From Steromphala cineraria (lineage: Eukaryota > Mollusca > Gastropoda > Trochida > Trochidae): a stretch of DNA of 64,000 nucleotides. A program made the translations under genes and the position numbers. This document shows, in pieces, positions 45,201 to 57,200 of the stretch. Every line of letters begins with the position of its first letter. The first letter of the stretch is position 1. Under the pieces are notes generated by a model. It saw only the letters and a list, made by a program, of their open reading frames with translations, made no database searches and was not told the DNA's origin. The DNA lies in contig OU744730.1 of the NCBI GenBank assembly GCA_916613615.1, positions 28,456,882 through 28,520,881 on the forward strand, given 5' to 3'.

Positions 45201-48200
45201 ATGACTAGTGCTTTGACAACTGGGCGTGTCATAGATGGGCAGACATGCTTGATCTCTAAAACAACATCCCCTAATTCTTGTAACAACATTGTCAAAGATT
45301 GTGAAATATCCCAAGCGCGACTCCCTAGGCCTGTAATTACACAATCAGTTACGATGTGCCATAACTGTTTAATTACTACTCTGTTTTATTGCCGGACAGA
45401 TGAAGCTTCTAAATCGTGCTAAAACATGTTTATTCTGTTTATTTACCACCATTGTCTGTCATATTTACATTGATTAGGCCCATTTCCGTTCTGTATATGA
45501 TGTAATAATACACAGTCTGTAAAACTTCTCTCAGCCAATCATAACCTGCCACATCACATCGCCCTTTCTCGCATGCGCAGTAAAGGCAATATCGTTCATC
45601 CGGTAGAATCCCTTTTCAGACTGTCAAATTGAGAAGCCTAAAATTTGCGCACTTTGAAGGGCGATAACTTTGTTATTAGAGGACCGATGAAAACGTTTTT
45701 TGGTGTTTTTTGAAGTTGACAATGTTTTCTGTACATATTTACCAATTAACATGGGAAAAATAATGAGGTTTCTTGTTGTTTAATACAGTGACCAACTGAA
45801 TTGCTAATACCCAAAAGGGGGGAATTTTTGTCTGTGTTCAGATTTCTGCAGTTCAATTATGTTGATGCTTAGGCAATACTAGTTCAACTTCCTATTCAAA
45901 GATTAAAATGCCAGTGAAAGACCCGGCTTGTTTAATTGTTTTAGGTGTTGAAATACTTGCACTGATTTGACATGTCAGACATAAAGTAAAAAAAATTGAT
46001 ATGCCACTATTCTCTCTTTACAAATGTTTTAGTATAGTGACTAGAAATGAAGGCATGTTTTTTAGTCTGATGTAGTTTGTAAAGGACTTCCTGATTGGTT
46101 GATGACTTTCCCTTATAGTAAGCTAGAGAACAAGCACAGAAAAATAAAGTGTCGACAGCAAGGCTAAAATGAGCAAGTTTGAAAACTAATCTTTTATGCT
46201 TTGTGAGGAAGATGATAAGAATAATACTGAGGAATATATGGATGACAACTTCTTTGTTCCTCTGCTTGATAACGACACAAGAATCTGTGTCGAAACGTCA
46301 CATACAATGAACAAAGAAGTTGTCATCCATATATTCCTCAGCATTATTGTCATTCCAACTTCTAAAATGCCTCTCAAAGACGTTAAGATGATAAGAGTTG
46401 TGTGAATACCAAACCAATTGGCAGCTGATATAAAATCCAAATTGTGACTTGATGAAATGTTTTTGGGAGGGTTTTATTATCTCTAGAACTGGTAATAAGT
46501 GCTTCGTGACCTTGGATGTGCAAGGCAGTTGGAACTAAACACAGTATGTGAAATTTTGAAGTGGCCTTATAATCTTTGAGGTTGCTATACAATTGTTGTG
46601 ATCCTGTTTTCAGGAAATATTACCTAGTCTTTAATTTTGGAAACAAACAATTTGGGGATGTTTATTTTGATTCATAAATACCTTTAATTTGTAAAAAAAA
46701 TGTTTTGTATTTGATTAGTATAAATGCATAGCAGATATAAATATATCCTTTTGAATACAATGTTTATTGTTTCTTTTTCCGTCCGTCTGTCTGAGTTAAA
46801 GGGGGAAAATATCCTCAGAAACTTTTTTAGATAAGATAACAAAATATGCTGTGTGCTATCATGTATCAATACCTTGTTCAAGTTCAAAAATCAGAAGCAC
46901 AAAATTATTGCTTACAGAGTTATTTCCCTTGTACCATTTTTTCGAACTGTTTGAGGGTATCTTCAAAGGGGACAAATATTTTCAGAAACAATTTAAAATA
47001 ACATAACCAAATATGCAGTGTGACTAAGGGTGTCAATATGTGACTATGATGGAGTTATGGCCCTTCTTCTGTGAGTTTGGACCCTTAGGAAATTTTGGGA
47101 GCTATAATGAAATCCCATTTTGTGGGGGATGTTGATGACCATGTTGTTTCTGTGTTTTCAGCCATACATTATATATACTAGTGTCTCAGTGTTTGAAGTA
47201 TAGGTAATTATGGCTCTCCCTGAAGATTGGGACATGTTGATTTTGGTTGAGTTTCCGTCAGAGTTCCAATGTTGTTGGGGTGTGATTCAACACTACACTG
47301 AAATAACTGAACTACAAAGATTTTTCGCGATTCGGCATCACTGATAGTACAGGGTAGTAAAATGAGCAATTAAGTAGCAGATGGATATATGCGCCTTATG
47401 AGTGATTTTGTGACTATGGAATTGTTGATATTTAATATTAAATATAAAATCTAGGATTTTGAATTTTAGATATGGAAAGGGGTACATCTATTTTGACAAG
47501 TAAAAACACTTCATAGTTGATTTTGTTTATTTACGCAGCTCCAAAGTGTCTCTATGGTGAATGATTATCAGTTGACCAATCAGAATAGTTAACCAGTTAA
47601 AGATATAAATATTATTTTTTATTCTATAGCCAATTCTATAGTTGGCTTAAAAAACTGTAAAAATACAGTTTGTTCATAGTAAGTTCACATTATCAAGCTA
47701 AATTTATATGTTCATACCTAAAACACTCTAATAAATGAAATTAATCAATTTAAAACGGCTATATCATGTTAAAATTATTTGTCCCATTTACATGTAAGAA
47801 CTTCTGATACTATGTCTACTAACAATTAACCCATATCTGTTTTTCTTGTCTGCTATAAACAAATTTCAAAAATTTAAAATGAGTAATTAGCTCTTGCAAT
47901 TAACCATATTTAATCACAATTCACAATATTGAGCCTATTTATTGTCACTTTCCTGAATTGAAAAGCAATAAAATGATATTTTCAAAAAGCTACCAAGACT
48001 TTTCCATGAAATATCACCAAGGATATGGAAAGCCATGGGTCATTATTGACAAAATTGCCCATTAATATGTTCAAGAATTCTATTAATATAAGGGCAATGG
48101 CCCTCTTGAAACTACTAAAAATACTGAAAAGTCTAGGAATGGCCCTTTATCAAAGATGTCTTTTACATATTTGACAAGAAGAACATTCTCTGTGCCACTT

Positions 48201-51200
48201 TAAGATTCACCAATTTAAAAAAATACTCACAAAATCAGTAGAAACAATTACTCTCTTCCTCTTATTGTATTTGCATCATCATACATCATTTGTATCAATT
48301 ATACTGTATGTTATGATAAATGTATCACAAGATCAGCTTACTTTATAAATAACCTTGTATTTGCTGGAAATTCAATACAGCACATGTCACCTGATGTTAA
48401 CAGTTATTTATTGATCAGCCATTGTGCAAGTGTTAAAGTTACCTTTGAAAATAGTCACTGATAACATATTTAATGTCATTGACAGGTTGAAAGGAAACTG
48501 TATAGCCTTGTAGCTAGGTGCATGATAAGTAGTTGGTTAATCAGAGCATTTGGAGAAGTGAAAAACGTTTTTCATGGACAAATTTCTGGATAAAATCCTG
48601 GATTGAAAACTGAGGTATATATATATATTTTTTTAGCTCACCTTTACAAAGTAAATGTGAGCTTATGTCATGGCGCTTCGTCCGTCGTCCGTCTGTCTGT
48701 CTGTCCGTCTGTCCGTCTGTCCGTCCGTCCGTCTGTCCGTCCGTAAACTTTCAGGAAAAAGACTACTCCTCCTAAACGAATCCAGATATCATTCTGAAAT
48801 TGTAGTATGTTATACCCATGGTGATTCCTCACAGAAAGGTAGATGTTTCAGTTTTGAGAATCCAAGATGGCCGCCATGGCAGCCATATTGAATTTTCAAT
48901 TAGATTTCATGAAAAAGACTACTCCTCCTTTACCAATCCAGATACCATTCTGAAATTGTAGTATGTTATACCCATGGTGATTCCTCACAGAAAGGTAGAC
49001 GTTTCGGTTTTGAGAATCCAAGATGGCCGTCATGGCAGCCATATTGAATTTTCAATTAGATTTCATGAAAAAGACTACTCCTCCTATACGAATCCAGATA
49101 CCATTCTGAAATTGTAGTATGTTATACCCATGGTGATTCCTCACAGAAAGGTAGATGTTTCAGTTTTGAGAATCCAAGATGGCTGCCATGGGAGCCATAT
49201 TGAATTTTCAATTAGATTTCATGAAAAGGACTACTCCTCCTATACGAATCCAGATATCATTCTGAAATTATAGTATGTTATACCCATGGTGATTCCTCAC
49301 AGAAAGGTAGATGTTCCAGTTTTGAGAATCCAAGATGGCTGCCATGGGAGCCATATTGAATTTTCAATAAGATTTCATGAAAAAGACTACTCCTCCTATA
49401 CGAATCCAGATATTCTGAAATTGTAGTATGTTATACCCATGGTGATTCCTCACAGAAAGGTAGATGTTTCAGTTTTTAGAATCCAAGATGGCTGCCATGG
49501 CAGCCATATTGAATTTTCAATTAGATTTCATGAAAAAGACTACTCCTCCTATACGAATCCAGATACCATTCTGAAATTGTAGTATGTTATACCCAAGGTG
49601 ATTCCTCACAGAAAGGTAGATGTTTCAGTTTTGAGAATCCAAGATGGCTGCCATGGCAGCCATATTGAATTTTCAATTAGATTTCAGGAAAAAGACTACT
49701 CCTCCTTTACGAATCCAGATACCATTCTGAAATTGTAGTATGTTATACCCAAGGTGATTCCTCACAGAAAGGTAGATGTTCAAGTTTTGAGAATCCAAGA
49801 TGGCTGCCATGGGAGCCATATTGAATTTTCAATTAGATTTCATGAAAAAGACTACTCCTCCTATACGAATCCAGATATCATTCTGAAATTGTAGTATGTT
49901 ATACCCATGGTGATTCCTCACAGAAAGGTAGATGTTCAAGTTTTGAGAATCCAAGATGGCTGCCATGGGAGCCATATTGAATTTTCAATAAGATTTCATG
50001 AAAAAGACTACTCCTCCTATACGAATCCAGATATTCTGAAATTGTAGTATGTTATACCCATGGTGATTCCTCACAGAAAGGTAGATGTTTCAGTTTTTAG
50101 AATCCAAGATGGCCGCCAGTGCAGCCATATTGAATTTTCAATTAGATTTCACGAAAAAGACTACTCCTCCTATACAAATCCAGATACCATTCTGAAATTG
50201 TAGTATGTTATACCCAAGGTGATTCCTCACAGAAAGGTAGATGTTCCAGTTTTGAGAATCCAAGATGGCTGCCATGGGAGCCATATTGAATTTTCAATTA
50301 GATTTCATGAAAAAGACTACTTCTCCTAAACCAATCTAGATATACTTTCTAAATTGTAGTATGTTATACCTATAGTGATTCCGCACAGAAAGGTAGACGT
50401 TTCAGTTTTGAGAATCCAAGATGGCCGCAAAAGCAGCCATATTGACTTTTCAGCTGCAATGACACATCATTATTATTAAATTTTAAGCTTTCATCAAGTG
50501 ATCACTTGCATCAAATAAATTCTCTAATTTGAACTTACTAATCATTATATTATCTTGAATATGGAATATTTAAGATTGTCATGCAAGTTGTTCTATATTT
50601 TTAAGTGTTTTTAAAAAAAAGTAAGATGAAAGACAAACATAATTGATTAATTTGTTTAAAATCTTTATGGCAACTAGCTGCAAAAACCAAATCACATTAA
50701 ACATGTTAAATTTTAAACAATGGTATCTCCCTTATATTCCTTTAAATACCACACATAAGGGGTCAACCAGAGTTCAGTTATTCCACTATGCTGTCTAATA
50801 CACATCCCAAGGCAGGCTGCTAGCTTCACAGTGTCAGCTGCTAGTCTGTTGCATAATCAACCTGACCCAATTGATATGGTAGAGCATTATGCTATATGGC
50901 CATGGCCCATGTGTATGCAATAAAAGTTATGGACTTGTATTCTCATGACAGTGATATGTTCTTTCTAAGAATAACAACTTACACAAAACTTGTCACAATA
51001 AGCTTTGTGTTTAGCAATCTACATGATAAGTTGATGTGGAATAAATATGCAGATGAAAATCGAAAAGGGTTTAGTAAGAAAAGTAAGGAAATTTGATTTG
51101 TCATATCTCTGTTGATTTGACAATGAAAAAATGTTTACCATTATAGTACTGTATGAGTGTTAAATAAATTGATACTTTAATGAAAGACATCTCATGGTCA

Positions 51201-54200
51201 CTTGACATGTAAATATTATGTGAACAATTTAAACGTGTCTTATGCATTGCTGTGTTTATGACTTTCCTCTCAATCAGTCATTCATTTTCCTTGAAAAATC
51301 TGTACTTTTGGGATTCTCAATATCCCATGCAGCATAACCATCAGTGAAATAATCTTGAAATCATATTAATGATTCACTACAAAACAAATGTAAGTGGCCA
51401 CCAACCTGTAAGTAATGAATGACATTTAAATGGATACACCTAAGCCAATCAAGATATCATAATGAAATTAATACGGATGCCCACATAAAAGTAGCATTTT
51501 GAAGATTAAAAAGTACAAGATGGTCACCAATTCAGCCATAGATGTACAAAAAAGTTATACAAAAACCTACTGCTTGTTAACTTATCATGATTATATCATT
51601 CGTGTATTAATGTTTGTTCAAGCTCTAGTCGTTTCCAAAAGAAGACTAGTATTTTAAAAGATAAAAAAATCATGATGGCAGCCATAATCAATTATATAAA
51701 AGATGGTTACATGTATAATTAAACCATTTTACCACATCATTCATTTTAAGGTGAGCTTCTGTACCCTCGGTACTTTTATTTTAATAAATTATCCTATAAA
51801 CGTTTTGATTTCTATCTAATCTAAGAATATCAATATTTTTGATTATAAGTTTTTATGACATGTTATGTTATATTATGTCACATGGCATGTCAAATTCATG
51901 ACAAGAAGTTGTCAATCACTTATCAGAGCATTGTGAATACTGTTATGAGTTTTTTTCATTAACAAATTTTTGATAAATTCCTGGAATGAAAACTAGAGTG
52001 TTTATATATGTAGTTATTAGTTCTTTTGAAAATTTTCCTTATATATGTGTTATTTTTATATATAATTTGGTGTTGATATATCAATATTTTTGTTTATCAG
52101 TATTCGTTCATTTATGACAGGTTAAGTTTGAAAGGAAACTCTATATCCTTGTTACTAAGTGCATAATAAATAAGTTGTTAATCAGAGCAATACTGTGAGA
52201 GTTTTTTTATTTAACAAATTTTGGATAAGATCCTGGATTGAAAACGAAGGTATTTATGTTTTTATGATTTCTTTTCCTTATATATATATATGTTTTTTTC
52301 ATATCAAAGTTGGTGTTGAAATATTAATATTTTTGTTTATCAAAATATTTAGAAATGACAGATTCATGACAGGTTAAGTTTGAAAGGAAACTGCGTAGCC
52401 CTATAGCTAAGAATATGATAAGTATTTGTTAATCAGAGCATTGCGAATTTTTTAGAGGTTTTTCATTTCACAAATTTTGATAAAATCCTGAAAATTAAGG
52501 TTTTAAGATTTTCAATTTTTTTATTTTTTTTTCCTTTTACTAGTTTTCCAAAATCTATGGTGTTGATTTTCTTGAACTTTTGATGGAGATCAATATTTAT
52601 AGGGTTATATATTATCATTTTTGCTATCAATGTTAATCAAGTGTCATGTCAGGTTGAATTGGAACATTGTTATAATATGCATGATTCATATTTGTAAATC
52701 AGAACTTTTTGAATTATTCCTAGAGAAACGACAACTTTTAGATAAAAAATATACTGAGAAATGCCAGATTGAAATCAAGGTATGTTGTCAATTTCTAGTA
52801 AATTTTTAGTCCCTGTTTTTCAACTTAACAATATTTTTTTCTGCGGTAAAACTTATTCAGATATTCATTAAGAAAATTAAAAGTATCAAACCATTTTGAC
52901 AGAGATTTAACTATATATCCTCATTCCCCCATTCTTATTCTAAAATTCAGACCAAAGTACATATAGATCTGAAAATTGCAAATACCACTATCATATTTAG
53001 CAATTTTAGCACTAGTATTGTTTATGATATTATATGAAACAATGTAACTTGAGACATTTAAATAATTCAGTTGTAATCATTCAATTTATGTATACAAAGA
53101 TCATTCAATTCATTGATTCATTGTTATTCATATTGATTATAATTTCATAGATAAACTGTTGTATGGAAATACTAAATGAATATTAATCATGTCCATATTT
53201 TATACAAAAGCACATCTGGCAAGGCAGTTCAGCTATGTGAGTTATATGCTGCACGAATTGTTATGTACCGAAATGCCAAATCTGGATAATTTGACAATTA
53301 CTTATAATTAGTTGTGTGGCCGTTAGTGTCATCCTCCTGGTTTTAAAATGGATGCTTGCGCATTGTTTGGATGTTTACTTTTTAGCTGTCACTTTTGTAA
53401 GTATTTTACTCTAAGCTACCAAGGATTTACCAAATATTAGTTATGATATTTCATGCTTTGCAGTTTCAATATTGTTGTATACTTTTGATTTGTGTTGAGT
53501 TTATGGTTTAAGTTTATTAAGTCACTTTGTCTTATACAGCTGTTATTAAACTATTATGAATAATAGAGGTCTATGTGAATATCAAGAATTTATGGTTTTA
53601 CTTGCAATAGATAATGATTTGTTTGAAATAGGTTTTAACACAAGTGGCTGTAATAAAATTATTACTACTAAGTAAATTGAAAGACTAACTAAGTTCAGAT
53701 TTGAGAAATTCATATTTTCCAGTTTTGGAATTTGATAATCTAAATTTATCAATTTAAAATCACAAAACTTGCAATATAATACTTATCATAACTATTTTAT
53801 GAAGATTCACAATAGAATAGATTCAACTCACATTGCACTTACCATGTCTTCATTCTGAATTAACTTTAGAATCGTTTCATGAGCTTTTGAATTTATTTTC
53901 AAAAGTTGGTAATTCAAAAACACTCACCTTGCAATCAAATACTTTGCACGACCTTATCATGTTACCTCAACATGTTGAATTCAACTCACAAAGCAATTTA
54001 TCTCTTTCTACAGATTTTATCATGTCATGCTGTTCACAGGATAGTTCATGTCTAGCTTTGATTATGCATGCAGATAACTTTCACTTGGTTTGTTCTCGAT
54101 TGCAAATATTTATAACTTAAAGTACTTTCGAGATGTAAGTACCTAATTTTACTTTAGCAGTTTGAACTTTATATATGACATTTATGCAAGTGTAAAATAA

Positions 54201-57200
54201 GTTCAAGAATTATCCATATACCGGTAATAGTTTGTTGATTTTTAGAGACAAAAACAAACCTCACTTAACTTGCAGCCTGCGGGATTGTGTTGAAAGTCCT
54301 ATGGGAGTATTTTTTGTGGAAACGAAATTAAATCTTTTCCTGCTATCAAATATATATTCTTATAACATGATTATTTTTCACTTAATTGCAAATATGTTAG
54401 GTTAATATTTTACCGGTAGTTGTTTTAGATTTGACAAGGAATAGAGTGTATCACAAGACAATCATTGGAGCTACAGGCACAGAATGCATTACTACGATAT
54501 AACAATGTCATATCTGATAACTTTTATTATGAATTATTTGTAAATATGTTCATATTCAATCAACCAATTCATTATTTCATAATTCTGTAAATGAATTAGC
54601 ATAAAACAGCACATTTCATTCCTCATTATGCTAAAAATTCAAGATGGCGGATGAAAGCACATAGATAAAGACAAACTGGGAAAGAAAGTTCATAGAGGAC
54701 ACTTACCATGCAGGTTTTCAGCTTCTTGTGAGGACAAAAGAAGCTCATGTTGCTTAGGCTGTTGTCCGATTTTGTTCCGTCATTTAACATAAACTTTTCA
54801 CATTTAGACTACTCATCCAGAAGTGATGTGGCCCAAAAACCGATATTTGTGAATTGGAACCAAGTTTGATGTCAAAACTCCTATTGAAAGAGTTACTTTT
54901 ATATTCAAGTTTGAAATAATCCACACAGTGGTATGATTGAGAAATAGGTCACTTTGACATTCTGATCTGAAATTATATTGTGTAGTTGCAAAGTTATACC
55001 TCATATTCTGGAATAGAAAAAATTTGAGTTCTGCAACTGTAAACATTTACCAATTAACATCTATATAAGCAAGAGATTATTTAACCTTAATTTTAATGAT
55101 CAACAATACTAACCTTTCAACCCTTAAAAATTTGATTTGATAAAAGTAACAAAATTTATCAATATGGTTTCAGTATTCTTGTGTACCGTATAAGTACAGG
55201 TATTTTCATCAGCATATTGTGAAAGGACAAAAATCATTTCTGAAAATAAAAAGCAGGAGATATGTTTTTTTTGCTCAAGGAAGTTCACATCCTTATCAAT
55301 ATTTTTCAAAGGCAATATTTTTCAATAAGTAGAAACTACTTAAAATATACCCTATATTTATTTGAATAAGAACTACTTTTGCTCTAGATTTTAAATAGGA
55401 AATAAACAAGAACACTGGCCTTTGTATCCTGAACAATAAAGCTAAAATAAGCCTATATTATTGGTATTTATTGAACGAGACTATATCGAACATCACATGC
55501 AACATGTGTGGGACCAAGCAAAGGTAGATATGAAAATCCATTCTTTATGTACACCAGCTGAGTATAGGGCCATCATGTCTCCACAATGGATGTCAATAAG
55601 GCTTGGTCAAGAGTTTCGAAAATATTCTCGTCAAAGAGGGAGTATTTGTTGTTGAAATCAAGGTATTTGTTTGTAGTGTGAATTGTTTTTGAATAAGAAT
55701 TGATATCAAATTTAAAATGTTTGTTGGTTTTACTTATATCAGTTTCTTGGATGCTTCAGCCTTTGTGTCTTGTGTTTTTAACTGATATTTCTGTCAGGCT
55801 GGTAAACAAAGATGGAACATAATATTTTTTTTAAAGTGTGTTTAAATGTCAAAATGTGAAATTTAGTGAATATATCAAAGAAAACCAATCCGACAGCTGC
55901 TATGTTAAATTTGGTCAGGGCTGGAACCTGTTTTTGTACTGTTATGTCACAAAACAATTGTTGGGTGGTTTACGCCACGCATCCCCTCGTCAAAATTTCA
56001 CCTGCAAATCCACCTGCATCCATCTAACAATCAACCACTGGATGTTAAAGGGGCAGTAGCACGTTTTTTTATAATTTTATATTTTCAATTTCTTCACTGA
56101 TAATTGTTTGTTAATGACAGACAGACAGACAGACAGAAATATTTTATTTAAGTGTCACAAGTCAGTTTCAAAGGTATATAAAGCATGATATATATGTACA
56201 GCATAAAAAACTGACGTCCAGCCATAAATTGGCTTATGAGACACTAAGCAAACTAAAACACTATATTTATCGTAAAAGCATATTATTAAACAATTACATA
56301 AAAAACTGCTTATATAAAAGCGTTACAATATATAAATTTATATATATCCAAGATTGTATGATTACACAAAAAAAATAAAATTGCTGAATGTATTATTTTG
56401 ATCGAGTCTAAAATCTCATTTCACAAACCAATCATCCATAGTCAGAGAACAAATGATAAAGATTAACATAAATACCATTAGCGGCCATTTTTGTGTGAAC
56501 ACATTTAATTCATTTTGTGTAAGAAAATGGAATTGCATTGCTGAACTTTACATTATATATATAATTTATTACAGCTTCATTTATTGTAAATACTTAGAGG
56601 ATATTATATGAGTGTCCATGACATACCATGTTTACGACACGAGTGCCTAAATATTAGTATTTCCCGAGCGAGACCCAGGGATATACTGATATCTAGGCAC
56701 GAGTGTTGTAAATGTAGTATGTCATGGGCACAATATAATATTCTGTTTATTACCGCACTCCCAAAATTAAGGAAAATACTCAAAAACTACATCTCAGTAT
56801 AGGCGGACTAGCCGCCGTCGACCCGTATGGATTGTGACGACATAGGTGAACCGTGACGTCAAAGCACTGTTTTTAATGTGACGTCACAATAAATAAGTGA
56901 CAAATTGCCCATGGGCAACATATGAAAAATATGAACCTCAGTGTGACTGCCCTCGTAGGTAATAAATTGTCTTTCAATTGGAACCATTCATTTTCATTTT
57001 CCTTTTATCAGCTTATATTTTCTCGAAAAATGTTCTACTGCCCCTTTAAAACTGGCTTAAAGTTTACATTAACACCAAGATTTACATTTCCTTCAAGTCA
57101 GAAGTATAGCGCTGACAATTGAGTCTATGCTTACTCATTTTAATAATATTATTTATATACAGTTCATCTATGCTGAATGTGAGGACACTACTTGTGCGTA

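Noticed and set aside
48670..48891. ORF over the CCGTCC/CTGTCC repeat
   Set aside because: Low-complexity Ser/Val/Arg/Pro frame created by a simple repeat at the start of a mobile element.
54707..54748. Minus-strand ATG exon (14 codons, [14 protein letters not shown]) with GTAAGT donor, in phase with CAP-Gly exon 2
   Set aside because: It would make the CAP-Gly gene overlap ATP9 by 12 kb. The exon at 41825-41857 is also in phase, much closer and sits at a divergent ETS promoter, so it is preferred.
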